From positions 1 to 64,000 of the forward strand of contig NZ_JAGO01000014.1 in NCBI RefSeq assembly GCF_000526695.1: DNA of 64,000 nt. Reading direction: 5' to 3'. The notes beneath the pieces are model-generated. The model was not told the origin of the DNA and made no database searches. It was given only the letters and a program-made list of their open reading frames with translations. This stretch comes from Carnimonas nigrificans ATCC BAA-78 (GTDB taxonomy: Bacteria; Pseudomonadota; Gammaproteobacteria; Pseudomonadales; Halomonadaceae). The translations under genes and the position numbers were made by a program. This document shows positions 43,337-53,159 of this stretch, piece after piece; the first letter of the stretch is position 1, and each line of letters begins with the position of its first letter.

Positions 43337-44272
43337 TTACTCCACCTGAACTGCATAGTCATCAACCGGTTTTACGCTTTTGATCAATTGATGGTCGTAG
43401 AGAAAATGCTCGAAGGTGTCATACCGTTTACGATCAAGCGCAGCGGGATCTGCCGCAAACAGAGGCACCGTTTTCAGCCATGATGCGTGATTAAGCTTGG
43501 TATCAAGTTCTGGGTGGGCCTTGGCGAAGGCTTGCCAGCTCTCTTCGGGATGCGCCTGTAGATAGGTCACGCCCTCTTTCAGCGCCTTGAGAAAGCGTTT
43601 GATTTTCGGGTCATTGACGTTATCTCGGTTAGCGACCAGCACCAATTCGTCATAGCTGGGCACGCCGTAGTCTTCGACGTTCATGATTACTGGCTCTTCT
43701 CCTCGCTGTTGAAGCTCCAGCGCCTCGACGTTGCGATAGCCACCGATCACCGCATCTACCCGATGCGAGAGCAGGGCACTGACCAACTGGAAGTTGACGT
43801 TAATCATATCAATGCTGCTGAGATCAATATTGGCATGCTTCGCCATGGTAGCGAGATCAGCCTGCTCAATGCCGCTGATGGAATAACCTACCTTCTTGCC
43901 TTTCAAATCAGCGGGCGATTTGATGTTTTTGTCGAGCGTTAGCACCGTGTTAAGCGGTGAATTGACCAGGGTGCCGACCCGCATTAATGGCAGCCCCTGA
44001 TCGGCAAAAAAATGCACATGCGGCTGATAAGTGACTGCCAGATCGGCGCGATGGGCGGCGACCATGCGTGGAGGAAGATCGGGAGAAGAGGGCGGCACAA
44101 TATCAACATCCAGCCTCTCTTTCTTGAAGGCGCCAATTTGTTCAGCCACCATAATTGGCGCGTGATCAGGGTTGATGTACCAGTCCAGTACCAGCGTCAG
44201 CTTATCCGCAGCGAAAGCGTGGGCAGTGGTGGCGGTGAGCAGCGCCAGGGCAGCAAGAGTCCGTTTGAGCAT
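43337..44272 (-). CDS. thiY: ABC transporter substrate-binding protein for thiamin pyrimidine precursor (ThiY/NMT1-like)
   Basis: A 311-residue periplasmic binding protein with a signal peptide (MLKRTLAALALLTATTAHAFA). The mature part starts KLTLVLDWYINPDHAPIMVA, typical of the ThiY/THI5 (NMT1) family, in which the DWxPNxxHxGxxVA region contacts the pyrimidine. Family members bind formylaminopyrimidine (a thiamin breakdown product) or related HMP precursors. It lies 91 nt after thiX in the TPP-controlled tenA-thiZXY operon, and this fits uptake of base-degraded thiamin followed by TenA hydrolysis. The exact ligand is inferred. Confidence 0.88.
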   Translation of the reverse strand: MLKRTLAALALLTATTAHAFAADKLTLVLDWYINPDHAPIMVAEQIGAFKKERLDVDIVPPSSPDLPPRMVAAHRADLAVTYQPHVHFFADQGLPLMRVGTLVNSPLNTVLTLDKNIKSPADLKGKKVGYSISGIEQADLATMAKHANIDLSSIDMINVNFQLVSALLSHRVDAVIGGYRNVEALELQQRGEEPVIMNVEDYGVPSYDELVLVANRDNVNDPKIKRFLKALKEGVTYLQAHPEESWQAFAKAHPELDTKLNHASWLKTVPLFAADPAALDRKRYDTFEHFLYDHQLIKSVKPVDDYAVQVE

Positions 44273-44363
44273 GAGAAGTACCTGATTCAGAGCGTTAAAG
44301 GCGGTGAATGCCTTGGAAACAGTGAGTATTTTTCAACGTTACGTGTGTATGCCTCGCACCTGC

Positions 44364-45110
44364 TCAATGTTCTTCCGACCAGTTGATCAGGCGGCGCAGC
44401 AGCATATCCATCGTGACCCATAGCAGTACGGTCATTAGCACCAGAATAAAGAGTGCGGCGAAGCAGACATCCGATTGCATCCTCGCATTGGCATTGAGCA
44501 TGACGTAACCCAGCCCCGCGGAAGAGCCTACCCATTCGCCAATAATGGCACCGATAGGGGCCACTGCTGCCGCCATGCGTAGTCCCGATCCCAGTGCTGG
44601 CAGCGCCGCCATTAAACGCACATGGCGCAACTGCGCACCTTGCGACGCTCCCATGGTGCGTGCCAGATCGAGGTAGTCGCGGTTGGTGCGGCGCAGTCCA
44701 TCGAAGAATGAGGAGGTGACCGGGAAGAAAATAATCAGCACCGCCATCATCACCTTGGCGCTCATACCGAATCCGAGCCACAGTACCAGCAGGGGGGCGA
44801 TGGCGAATACGGGAATGGCCTGGCTGGTCAGTACCAACGGCATCAGCCAGCGCTGTAAACGCGGCGAACTGATCATCAGTAACGCGACTGCCATGCCCAG
44901 TGCCACTCCCAGTACCAGGCCGCAGACAATTTCGCTGGCGGTGGTCAGGCTGTTCCAGGCCAGATAAGCGCGCTGTGTCCACAGTGCCTTCGCGGTAGCG
45001 GCAGGAGAGGGGAGCAGGAAGTCGGGGATGCCCATGAAGGTAATGAGCCACCACACCAGTAGCAGCCCGATGAAGACAATGATGCCGCGTAATGCTGCTT
45101 GACGATTCAT
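44364..45110 (-). CDS. thiX: ABC transporter permease for thiamin pyrimidine precursor
   Basis: A 248-residue inner-membrane permease with about six helices and the EAA-like coupling loop DYLDLARTMGASQGAQLRHV. It belongs to the SsuC/TauC-type permease family and is named from its neighbours. Its start overlaps the thiZ stop codon by 4 nt (ATGA). Confidence 0.87.
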   Translation of the reverse strand: MNRQAALRGIIVFIGLLLVWWLITFMGIPDFLLPSPAATAKALWTQRAYLAWNSLTTASEIVCGLVLGVALGMAVALLMISSPRLQRWLMPLVLTSQAIPVFAIAPLLVLWLGFGMSAKVMMAVLIIFFPVTSSFFDGLRRTNRDYLDLARTMGASQGAQLRHVRLMAALPALGSGLRMAAAVAPIGAIIGEWVGSSAGLGYVMLNANARMQSDVCFAALFILVLMTVLLWVTMDMLLRRLINWSEEH

Positions 45111-45835
45111 GCGTTTGCCCTTACCAGTTGCTGCAAGAGCTGGGCCTGGCTGTGAAGAAGATAATGATCGTTTGGTGCGCGAGGCGGCGCACCTTCAAGC
45201 ACATGGCTATCGTCGATACCACCGGAAGCCGAGGCGAGCACTAATAGCTGGTGGCTGAGCCGACAGGCTTCCATGGGATCATGGGTAACCAGCAGCACTG
45301 TGCGATCATGAAGCAGCTCGGCTGCCAGCGCCTGAATACGTGTGCGCGTAATGGTATCCAGCGCAGAGAAAGGCTCATCCATCATCACGATGGGTTTGTC
45401 ATCGTACAGCGTGCGCGCCAGGGCTGCGCGTTGCCGCATCCCACCGGATAACGCCGCCGGGCGCTGATCGCCGTAGCCTTCAAGTCCTACCTGGGAGAGC
45501 AGCGCATCGACGCGCTGATGGTCGGAGCGGCGGCCAGTTAGTCTGGCGCTCAGTGCGATGTTGTTGCGAATGGTCAGCCAGGGATAAAGCAGATCCTTTT
45601 GCCCCATCCACGCCAGACGGCCCGCTATCGGTTTACCGTCGCTGGTCGTAATGGTGCCGGAAGTCGGGGGCATCAGGCCCGCTAGAATACGAATCAGACT
45701 GGTTTTGCCAACGCCACTGGCGCCGAGGAGCGAGACCCATTTACCGGCAGGTAGCGTAAAGCTGACCTTGTCGAAAACAACATGTTCGCCAAATCGCAGC
45801 CCTAGATCCTTGACGTGTATCGCTGGCGACTTCAT
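45107..45835 (-). CDS. thiZ: ABC transporter ATP-binding protein for thiamin pyrimidine precursor
   Basis: 242 residues. Walker A GASGVGKTS, Q-loop MGQKDLLYPW, signature LSGGMRQRAALARTL, Walker B IVMMDEPFSALD and the switch His in LLVTHD are all present. The ATG at 45835 overlaps the tenA stop codon (ATGA), which decides the start over a longer upstream frame. Energises ThiXY. Confidence 0.9.
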   Translation of the reverse strand: MKSPAIHVKDLGLRFGEHVVFDKVSFTLPAGKWVSLLGASGVGKTSLIRILAGLMPPTSGTITTSDGKPIAGRLAWMGQKDLLYPWLTIRNNIALSARLTGRRSDHQRVDALLSQVGLEGYGDQRPAALSGGMRQRAALARTLYDDKPIVMMDEPFSALDTITRTRIQALAAELLHDRTVLLVTHDPMEACRLSHQLLVLASASGGIDDSHVLEGAPPRAPNDHYLLHSQAQLLQQLVRANA

Positions 45836-46524
45836 GTGGACAAACCATTGGCCGCGTTGAGCCCCATTTGCCAAAAGCGCGTTTCCAGCTGAGTCGCGGT
45901 GGTAAAAATAGTGCTCACCGCCTTGAAGCGGGCCTCAGTACCGCGCTCCTGCCATACCTCCTCCATCAGCCCGAGGGCGCTCTTTACCCCGTCGAGATAC
46001 TCCTCTTCGCCGTAGTTGCGAATCCATGCGGCGTAGGGATGGTGTTCAAGCTGAATATCGGGATGATGCAATAGCGCTAGCCCAATCTCGGCATAGCCCG
46101 CCACACAGGGCAGCAGAGCGCTCAATAGATCGAGTGCATCGCCGGAGTGCCCTATATCCAGTACATAGCGGGTATAAGCGATGGTTTCGGGACATTCCGC
46201 AGCCGTTTGTAGCTGATGCTCGTCTATTCCCCATTGCGCGCAGTAATGGATGTGCAGCGGTAGCTCATCAAAAATGGCATTGAGGGAAGCAGTGGCAGAG
46301 CGCATGTGACGCACTGAACGTAGCTTGCTGACCAGCAGAGCATACGCACGGGCAAAATGTGTCAGGAACAGATAGTCCTGCGCCAGATAATGTTTGAATG
46401 CAGCGGTTGGCAAAGTGCCCTGCGCCAGTTGCTGGATAAAGACGTGATCGACATAGGCATGCCAATCGCTACCCGCATCTTCGCGCAAGCGGCCATATAT
46501 ACCTTGATCAAATGAGGGAAGAAT
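45832..46524 (-). CDS. tenA: Aminopyrimidine aminohydrolase / thiaminase II (TenA)
   Basis: Hydrolyses aminomethyl-pyrimidine from degraded thiamin to HMP for re-use in thiamin synthesis. About 230 residues of the all-helical TenA/PQQC fold. Conserved segments are KHYLAQDYLFLTHFARA (Asp and Tyr of the pocket), LLPCVAGYAEIG (catalytic Cys, TenA_C class) and the terminal Glu in TATQLETRFW. The start is unusual. A perfect AGGAGG at 46532-46537 is followed 7 nt later by ATT (46524), with no ATG or GTG in frame nearby. The only other candidate is a TTG at 46560 that lacks a Shine-Dalgarno. First gene of tenA-thiZXY, under a TPP riboswitch. Confidence 0.88.
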   Translation of the reverse strand: MLPSFDQGIYGRLREDAGSDWHAYVDHVFIQQLAQGTLPTAAFKHYLAQDYLFLTHFARAYALLVSKLRSVRHMRSATASLNAIFDELPLHIHYCAQWGIDEHQLQTAAECPETIAYTRYVLDIGHSGDALDLLSALLPCVAGYAEIGLALLHHPDIQLEHHPYAAWIRNYGEEEYLDGVKSALGLMEEVWQERGTEARFKAVSTIFTTATQLETRFWQMGLNAANGLST

Positions 46525-46587
46525 AACGCAGCCTCCTGGTAAAAGGTGGTTTCCAGGCAAGCGAACAGGCGACGTTAATCAATAAGG

Positions 46588-46675
46588 ATGCCCATCCCTT
46601 CGCTGGAATAACCCAGATCAGGTTCGAAGGGTTTGACAAAAGCCATCTCAGTCCGTCAGGACACCCCCTGGTTGC
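46588..46675 (-). promoter_or_regulatory. TPP riboswitch (THI element)
   Basis: On the minus strand the segment reads CAGGGGGTGTCC...CTGAGATGG...ACCCTTCGAACCTGATC...CCAGCGAAGGGATGGG. This matches the conserved thi-box core in order (GGGGTG, CTGAGA, ACCTGATCTGG, CGAAGGGA). It sits about 65 nt before the tenA start. Downstream, CCTGG (46557-46553) can pair with CCAGG (46539-46535), masking part of the Shine-Dalgarno, which suggests translational control. The pairing model is inference. Confidence 0.95.
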
Positions 46676-46680
46676 CTCCC

Positions 46681-46710
46681 GTTATACGTGATTTGCAGGG
46701 GGGATGTCAT
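46681..46710 (-). promoter_or_regulatory. Probable promoter of the tenA-thiZXY operon
   Basis: On the minus strand a -35-like ATGACA (46710-46705) and a -10 TATAAC (46686-46681) are 18 nt apart, just upstream of the riboswitch aptamer. Confidence 0.55.
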
Positions 46711-47024
46711 TAACAGAGTAGGAAGTCAGCGCAATTTTCCGTTCCCCCTGGATTAAGAAACCCAGCCTGATGCATCTCCATCACAGAAAGGACGGTGTTC
46801 ACCTGGTCGATGGGAGGGGCGCTACAGCACTCTATTTCGGAAGAGATGGGAGGGCGGATGTGCAAGAGATCGCCGCAGTAGAACGCGCCGAGTGATTATA
46901 GAAACTATAAGAAAGGCAGCCTTTATCAAGCCAGTTTATAACCCCTGCCGGTTCCATTCACGGAACAGCGGCCATCAAGGGGGTTACCTCGATAGCCGCT
47001 GCGTTATACAGATACTCGCGGAGG
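46711..47024. other. Gap between thi operon promoter and uvrA stop
   Basis: No gene is recognised. Near 46950-47010 there are nested inverted repeats (GTTCC/GGAAC, and AGCGGC paired with GCCGCT around an AT-C/G-GAT inner stem). They lie just after the minus-strand uvrA stop and may form its terminator, although no clear T run follows. Confidence 0.4.
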
Positions 47025-49877
47025 TTAGGCGTTGGCTTCGCGTGACTTCTGTGCGGATTCAAGCAGCGGCTTGAGGAAGCGTCCAGTGTGCGACTGCGGA
47101 TTCCCCGCGACCTCTTCCGGCGTGCCGGTAGCGATAATCTGTCCGCCCCCTGAACCGCCTTCTGGCCCAAGATCAATCAGCCAGTCAGCCGTTTTAATCA
47201 CATCCAGATTATGCTCGATCACTACGATGGAGTTGCCCTGATCGCGTAGCCGGTGCAGTACTGTCAGTAGCTGGCGAATATCCTCAAAGTGCAGCCCGGT
47301 AGTCGGCTCATCAAGAATATAAAGCGTATTGCCGGTATCGCGCTTGGCGAGTTCGCGGGCCAGCTTGATGCGCTGCGCCTCGCCACCCGAGAGGGTGGTC
47401 GCGCTCTGTCCCAGCTTGATGTAAGTGAGGCCCACATCAATCAGGGTTTGCAGGCGGCGGGCAATGGCCGGCACAGGAGAGAAGAACTCCAGCGCATCTT
47501 CTACCGTCATTTCGAGCACTTCGTGAATATTCTTGCCCTTGTAGAGCACTTCGAGGGTTTCACGGTTGTAACGTTTGCCGTGGCACACGTCACAAGGCAC
47601 ATAAATGTCGGGCAGGAAGTGCATTTCGACCTTGATCAAACCATCGCCCTGGCAAGCCTCACAGCGCCCACCCTTGACGTTGAAACTGAAGCGGCCAGGT
47701 TTATAGCCACGAGTGCGTGCCTCTTGCGTGCCCGCAAACAGCTCACGAATTGCGGTAAAAATACCAGTGTAGGTAGCTGGGTTGGAGCGCGGCGTGCGCC
47801 CGATCGGGCTTTGATCGATATCGATCATCTTGTCGAGGTGATCAAGCCCCTTGATCGAGCGGTAGGGCGCCGGAGTGAGCGTAGTGGCACGGTTGAGATC
47901 ACGCGCGGCGATCGGCATCAGCGTCGAGTTGATCAGCGTGGATTTACCCGATCCTGACACGCCTGTAATACAGACGAAGCGGCCCAGCGGCAGATCAAGA
48001 TCAACCTTTTGCAGGTTGTTGCCACTCGCGCCCTTGAGGTGAATCATCTTCTTCTCGTTGGTCGGGAAGCGCTGGTGAGGTACCTCAATACGCTTCTTGC
48101 CACTCAGGTATTGACCGGTCAGCGAGCCTTTGGTGTGTTCCACTTCTTCGGGCGTGCCTTTTGCGACTACCTGGCCGCCGTGCACGCCCGCGCCCGGGCC
48201 AATATCAAGCACATAATCAGCAGCGCGAATAGCGTCTTCATCGTGCTCGACGACTATCACGGTATTGCCAAGATCGCGCAGTCGCTCAAGGGTTGCCAGC
48301 AGGCGATCGTTATCGCGCTGATGCAGCCCGATGGAAGGTTCATCGAGAATATACATAACGCCGACCAGCCCCGCGCCGATTTGGCTGGCCAGTCGAATAC
48401 GCTGCGCTTCGCCACCCGAGAGTGTGTCCGCGCTGCGCTCAAGCGTCAGGTAATCGAGCCCGACGTTCACCAGAAACTCCAGACGGGTACTGATCTCGTG
48501 GAGAATCTTTATGGCGATCTCGCCTTTTCGCCCCGGCAGCTGCATAGTGCCAAACAGCTGTTGTGCTTCACCGATTGGCATGCGAGTCATCTCCGGCAGC
48601 GCTCGGTCATCAATGAAGACGTTGCGCGCTTCCAGACGCAGCCGTGAGCCACCGCACGAAGTACAAGGGCGAATAGCCATATATTTGGCAAGCTCGTCGC
48701 GTACATGATTGGAGTCGGTGTCGTGATAGCGTCGTTCAATATTGGGCATCACGCCTTCGAAGGTGTGATGGCGCTTCACCTGCTTGCCGCGATCATTAAC
48801 GTAGCTGAATTCGACCTCTTCGCCACTACTGCCGTGCAGCACGATATCGCGCGCTGATGCGGTGAGTTCCTTCCATGGCGTATCGAGCGAGAAGCCGTAG
48901 TGTTTGCCCACCGCTTCGAGTAGCCCGAAATAGTAAATGCTGCGGCGATCCCAGCCTTTGATTACGCCTTCCGCCAACGAAAGCTCATGCTGGCGAATCA
49001 GCTTGTCAGGATCGAAGAAGTGGTGCACGCCCAATCCATCGCAGCTGGGGCAGGCACCCGCCGGGTTGTTGAACGAGAAAAGCCGTGGTTCGAGTTCCGA
49101 CAGTGAGTAGCCACACATCGGGCAGGCAAAGCGTGATGAGAAGATCATCGGTTCGCGGTCACCGTCCATAAAGTGGAGCACTGCCGCGCCATCGGAGAGA
49201 TTGAGCGCTGTTTCGAAGGATTCAGCCAGGCGTTGCTCAAGCCCTTCCCGCACTTTTACGCGATCAACCACCACACTGATGTCGTGCTTCTTGTTCTTCT
49301 CAAGGGCCGGCACTTCATCCAGCTCATAGACAACGCCATCGACCTGAGCACGCACGTAGCCGGTGGTACGCAGCTCCTGCAACAGTTGCAAATGCTCGCC
49401 TTTGCGCCCCTTGATAATGGGCGCCAGCAGCATCAGTCGCGAGCCTTCAGGGAGCGCCAGCGTTTGATCGACCATCTGGGAAACCGTCTGCGCTTCCAGA
49501 TCAAGGCCATGCTCGGGGCAGCGTGGCGTGCCGGCGCGCGCGTAGAGCAGGCGCAGATAGTCATATATCTCGGTAATGGTGCCGACGGTGGAGCGAGGGT
49601 TATGAGACGTGGATTTCTGCTCGATGGAGATGGCGGGCGATAGCCCTTCGATGTGATCGACATCGGGCTTTTCCATCATCGAAAGGAACTGGCGCGCATA
49701 GGTAGACAAGGATTCTACATAGCGGCGTTGCCCTTCAGCGTAGAGGGTGTCGAAGGCCAGCGATGATTTACCGGAGCCCGACAGCCCGGTAATGACGATC
49801 AGTTTGTCGCGAGGCAGCTCGATGTCTATATTTTTCAGATTGTGAGTGCGTGCACCGCGTACCTGAATTTGATCCAT
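47025..49877 (-). CDS. uvrA: Excinuclease ABC subunit A
   Basis: DNA damage sensor of nucleotide excision repair. A dimeric ABC ATPase that loads UvrB. 950 residues (E. coli 940). The first Walker A is GLSGSGKSS with [18 protein letters not shown]. The zinc finger [19 protein letters not shown] continues to CPSC. The second ATPase has GVSGSGKST and the Cys-rich [20 protein letters not shown]. Two [12 protein letters not shown]-type signatures are visible. The ATG at 49877 follows AGAGGTCACT. Divergent from ssb, the standard gammaproteobacterial arrangement. Confidence 0.98.
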   Translation of the reverse strand: MDQIQVRGARTHNLKNIDIELPRDKLIVITGLSGSGKSSLAFDTLYAEGQRRYVESLSTYARQFLSMMEKPDVDHIEGLSPAISIEQKSTSHNPRSTVGTITEIYDYLRLLYARAGTPRCPEHGLDLEAQTVSQMVDQTLALPEGSRLMLLAPIIKGRKGEHLQLLQELRTTGYVRAQVDGVVYELDEVPALEKNKKHDISVVVDRVKVREGLEQRLAESFETALNLSDGAAVLHFMDGDREPMIFSSRFACPMCGYSLSELEPRLFSFNNPAGACPSCDGLGVHHFFDPDKLIRQHELSLAEGVIKGWDRRSIYYFGLLEAVGKHYGFSLDTPWKELTASARDIVLHGSSGEEVEFSYVNDRGKQVKRHHTFEGVMPNIERRYHDTDSNHVRDELAKYMAIRPCTSCGGSRLRLEARNVFIDDRALPEMTRMPIGEAQQLFGTMQLPGRKGEIAIKILHEISTRLEFLVNVGLDYLTLERSADTLSGGEAQRIRLASQIGAGLVGVMYILDEPSIGLHQRDNDRLLATLERLRDLGNTVIVVEHDEDAIRAADYVLDIGPGAGVHGGQVVAKGTPEEVEHTKGSLTGQYLSGKKRIEVPHQRFPTNEKKMIHLKGASGNNLQKVDLDLPLGRFVCITGVSGSGKSTLINSTLMPIAARDLNRATTLTPAPYRSIKGLDHLDKMIDIDQSPIGRTPRSNPATYTGIFTAIRELFAGTQEARTRGYKPGRFSFNVKGGRCEACQGDGLIKVEMHFLPDIYVPCDVCHGKRYNRETLEVLYKGKNIHEVLEMTVEDALEFFSPVPAIARRLQTLIDVGLTYIKLGQSATTLSGGEAQRIKLARELAKRDTGNTLYILDEPTTGLHFEDIRQLLTVLHRLRDQGNSIVVIEHNLDVIKTADWLIDLGPEGGSGGGQIIATGTPEEVAGNPQSHTGRFLKPLLESAQKSREANA

Positions 49878-50170
49878 AGTGACCTCTTGGGGTGTAAGCG
49901 ACCTACTATAGGCCATTCGTTGCAGGCCGTCCGCCCCTGGTATGAAGTTTATCGCTCGCCTGCGCCAGAGCAGGACAGGGCGGAATAAAAGTACCGTTAA
50001 ATGTTAGGGCTTACGACACGCCTTGTGTTGAGCGCGGTCGAGAGAGAAGAGTGATTCACCCCTCAAAGTTGGCTAGAATATGCCGATAAGTTTGCGAATC
50101 CAGTCTCCCTCATGGGTTACTGAGAGCGCGGCTTCACCTTGAGATACCGAATAATCGAAGGAGAGCGGAT
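49878..50170. promoter_or_regulatory. uvrA-ssb divergent promoter region
   Basis: 293 nt. A -10-like TAGAAT at 50074 facing ssb has a weak -35. I see no CTGT-N8-ACAG LexA box, although this region carries one in E. coli. Confidence 0.4.
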
Positions 50171-50779
50171 ATGGCCCGCGGTGTGAACAAAGTGATCCTG
50201 ATTGGCAACATCGGCCAGGATCCAGAAGTGCGTTTTATGCCTTCGGGCAACCCTGTCTGCAACCTGCGCCTTGCGACAACCGACTCCTGGAACGACCGTC
50301 AGACCGGCCAGCGTCAGGAACGTACCGAATGGCACTCCATTGTGCTGTTCAACAAGCTTGCTGAAATTGCCCAGCAATACGTGAAAAAAGGCTCGCGCTT
50401 GTACATTGAAGGCCGTCTCCAGACCCGCCAGTGGCAGGGGCAGGATGGCCAGAACCGCTACTCGACTGAAATTGTCGCCAACGACATGCAGATGCTGGAT
50501 TCGCGTGGCGGCGATGGAGGTAACAGTGGGGGCCAGCAGGGCGGTTATCAACAGCAGAATGGTGGCAATAATTACGGCGGCAACCAAGGCAACAACTACG
50601 GTGGCAACCAGGGCAACAATTACGGCGGTGGTCAGCCAAACCGAGGCAATCAGGGCGCTCCTGCCAATCAAGCGCCTCAGCAGAACGGTGGCTACGGTGC
50701 TCCGCAGCAGAATAATCAAGGTTCAGGCGCGCCCAATCCGTCCAGCTTTGATGACTTCGATGACGAGATTCCGTTCTAA
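50171..50779 (+). CDS. ssb: Single-stranded DNA-binding protein
   Basis: 202 residues. Binds ssDNA as a tetramer in replication and repair. The N-terminal OB fold ([20 protein letters not shown]..., residues 1-110) is followed by a Gly/Asn/Gln-rich linker with a GGNQGNNY unit repeated about three times (about residues 130-160). The acidic C-terminal tip is DDFDDEIPF, the docking peptide for repair and replication partners. The start is set by GAAGGAGAGCGGAT. E. coli SSB has 178 residues, and the difference lies in the linker. Confidence 0.97.
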   Translation: MARGVNKVILIGNIGQDPEVRFMPSGNPVCNLRLATTDSWNDRQTGQRQERTEWHSIVLFNKLAEIAQQYVKKGSRLYIEGRLQTRQWQGQDGQNRYSTEIVANDMQMLDSRGGDGGNSGGQQGGYQQQNGGNNYGGNQGNNYGGNQGNNYGGGQPNRGNQGAPANQAPQQNGGYGAPQQNNQGSGAPNPSSFDDFDDEIPF

Positions 50780-50824
50780 ACAGTAGTGGCGCACTTCGAG
50801 TGCCACTGCGATCAATGTGATCTG

Positions 50825-50854
50825 AAACCCTACCTTCGCCGGTAGGGTTTTTTA
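50825..50854 (+). terminator. Terminator of ssb
   Basis: AAACCCTACC and GGTAGGGTTT with a TTCGCC loop, then a T run. 45 nt after ssb. Confidence 0.92.
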
Positions 50855-50986
50855 TTGATCGCTCATGCTGGCAAGTAGCGGTTACGCCATCAACCTCAGG
50901 CTGTATGTGGAGAAGGGGGAGCGATAGACGGCGAAGCGCCCATCGCTACGTTCAACTCTGTCACCTTTCGCTAGCTGCGCCTGCGG

Positions 50987-53059
50987 CTAAAACCGGTAAT
51001 CTGCTCCTGCATAGAAGGTGCGCGTGGCAGCCGGTTCATAAAAGCGGCTATTCGCGTCATTGATGCGGATGTTGGAGTAGTAGTGTTCGTTAAAGAGGTT
51101 ATTCAGCCCTGCAAAAATGCCCACCGATTGCTGTCCACCCAACGCCCATTCGTAGCGGCCTCTCAGGTTGTATACCCAGCTGGAACCAATATGCACGTCG
51201 TTGGCATTGTCAGCATACATGCCGCTTAAATACTGATTTTCCAGGGTTAAATAAAGGTCGTCATTGCTCCAGTTGAGGCGCGTTGACCATATGCGTTCGG
51301 GAAGCCCCGGAAAACGGTTACCGCGTTCGATGCCTTCACTGGTGTTGTTGCTGAAGTGCGCGCGCATATAGGTGAAGTTGGAATCAGCACTGAATCCTGC
51401 TCCGAGCGGTGTACTGATCGCTGCTTCCAGGCCCTCACGCTTGGTTTTACCCGAGTTGCTGTAAAAGCTTTGGTTATCCACGCTATAAGCGACCAGCTCA
51501 TCCTTCGAGCGGATGGTGTACAGCGCAAGCTGATAGGAAGGGCCGCTCTCGAAGTTGCCACGCAGCCCCACTTCATAGTTAGTGGCCTTCTGCGGCTTGA
51601 TACCGGGAGCGAAGCCTGCGCTGTTGTCAGGATTGGTGAACTCGGTAAAGGTGGGCGTCTGAAAGGCGGTGCCCACAGTGGCGTAGGCCGCATGATGCGG
51701 CAAATAGTGCCACGTAAGGCCGCTGGAATAGCTCCACTGGTCATAGTGGTGGCCGTACTTCTGGTGCTGCTGGCGGTCATTGATGGTGAGATGAACATTG
51801 TCGTAACGCACGCCGCTGGATAGCGTCCATTCATCACTGAGCTTCAGATCGCCCTGCGCAAACAGGCCCGCGCTGGTGCCATTTTGCTGCTGATCGGAGG
51901 CTCCGGCTCGCTGCCACTTAAGGTGATCCGAGAGCACCGAGTAACGGTGCCGATTATCCTCCTGCCGCGATACGTCCGCTCCCACGATGTAGTGAAGGGG
52001 GAGTGTGGCGACCGTGAGGTTATTGGCGTAGCTGGTGCGGGCACCAAATTCATGGCGCACGAACTGTGGAATGTTGCCTTTTTTGCTTGCCGCTATATCG
52101 GGCATCGGCAGCACCTGCCAATAGTTGCGCCTGCCGTACCACGCCGAGGCATCTAGAGTGCCACCGCCAAGATCAAGATCCTGATAATGCACCCCGAAAA
52201 TCTGCTGGGAAGTCTTTGAGCGAGCGTCAATTGGCCCTGCATTGGGATTGGCCTGGCGGCGGTTGTGCTTCACCTCTTCCCGCGTAAGACCGCCGGGATC
52301 ATTGGCACGCGGTGATTCCAGAATATTGGCGATACCGGTCAGACTGCGATGATCGTCGAAGTGATACCCCAGCTTGCCGTTGAAAAGATAGCGGCGCACC
52401 TTCGAGTGGTCGCGATAACCATCCTGCTTGAGCGCGGTGAAGCCAAGACTGTGATACCAGTTGCCCTCGCTGCCCGAGTGACTGATATGCTGCTTCGAAA
52501 GCCCATGGCTGCCGCCAGTAACGCTGATATGGCCCCCTGCATCGGGTTCAAGCCCATCGGCGGTATCGACATTGATGACGCCTCCGGCTGCGTTGCCATA
52601 CAGCACTGAGGAGGGGCCGCGCACTACTTCGATACGCTGGGCGTCATCAAGATCAATCGCATCAATCTGTGACTGACCGTCAGGCATGGTGTAGGGAATT
52701 CCATCGACATTAATCGTAATGCCTCGAATGCCGAAGGCGCTGCGTGAACCAAAGCCTCGCGTGGAGATTTTCTGCCCTTGAGCAAAGTTTTCGCCATTGT
52801 TGAGATAAAGTCCTGGCACACGGCGCAGCGACTCCTCCAACTGATTGCCCGGCCCAGAACGACGAATATCGGCGGCTTCTACCACTCTGGTTGCCGCTGG
52901 GGTGGTTAATAGCTGACGTGGAATGCGGCTCGCCTTCACCTCAAGGGTGTCGAGCCGTTGCGCTGAAGAGGGGGGGGCGCTGGGCGTTTGTGCAGCGACG
53001 CTATTACTGGCGCCCAGTAGAGTCAAAGAGAGGAAGATCAGCCTCTGCTCAGTATTCAT
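50987..53059 (-). CDS. TonB-dependent outer-membrane receptor (PqqU/YncD-like)
   Basis: 690 residues. Signal peptide ending SNSVAA-QT, and a TonB-box-like region LDTLEVKASRI. Then comes a plug domain (RVPGLYLNNGENFAQGQKIS, RIEVVRGPSSVLYGNAAGGV) and a 22-strand barrel ending in Phe (YAGADYRF), the BAM recognition end. The pattern GFGSRSAFGIRG with DGIPYTMPDGQSQ recalls the YncD/PqqU subgroup, whose E. coli member imports PQQ, but an iron-chelate ligand is equally possible. The ATG at 53059 follows GAAGGGAACTCC. No adjacent ABC importer or sigma/anti-sigma pair. Confidence 0.9.
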   Translation of the reverse strand: MNTEQRLIFLSLTLLGASNSVAAQTPSAPPSSAQRLDTLEVKASRIPRQLLTTPAATRVVEAADIRRSGPGNQLEESLRRVPGLYLNNGENFAQGQKISTRGFGSRSAFGIRGITINVDGIPYTMPDGQSQIDAIDLDDAQRIEVVRGPSSVLYGNAAGGVINVDTADGLEPDAGGHISVTGGSHGLSKQHISHSGSEGNWYHSLGFTALKQDGYRDHSKVRRYLFNGKLGYHFDDHRSLTGIANILESPRANDPGGLTREEVKHNRRQANPNAGPIDARSKTSQQIFGVHYQDLDLGGGTLDASAWYGRRNYWQVLPMPDIAASKKGNIPQFVRHEFGARTSYANNLTVATLPLHYIVGADVSRQEDNRHRYSVLSDHLKWQRAGASDQQQNGTSAGLFAQGDLKLSDEWTLSSGVRYDNVHLTINDRQQHQKYGHHYDQWSYSSGLTWHYLPHHAAYATVGTAFQTPTFTEFTNPDNSAGFAPGIKPQKATNYEVGLRGNFESGPSYQLALYTIRSKDELVAYSVDNQSFYSNSGKTKREGLEAAISTPLGAGFSADSNFTYMRAHFSNNTSEGIERGNRFPGLPERIWSTRLNWSNDDLYLTLENQYLSGMYADNANDVHIGSSWVYNLRGRYEWALGGQQSVGIFAGLNNLFNEHYYSNIRINDANSRFYEPAATRTFYAGADYRF

Positions 53060-53157
53060 GGAGTTCCCTTCGGTTTTATAGTGTGCCTGACGTAGAGGCA
53101 ATGACGAGCATGGTGCTCGTCTGATCCGCAATTGTCGGTGAGTGGCTTTATTTTGCA
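53060..53157 (-). promoter_or_regulatory. Upstream region of the TonB receptor with a hairpin
   Basis: GACGAGCA and TGCTCGTC (53103-53121) form an 8-bp perfect inverted repeat with a 3-nt loop, about 45 nt before the receptor start. It could be an operator or a leader hairpin. No clear Fur box is seen. Confidence 0.35.
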
Positions 53158-53159
53158 AT

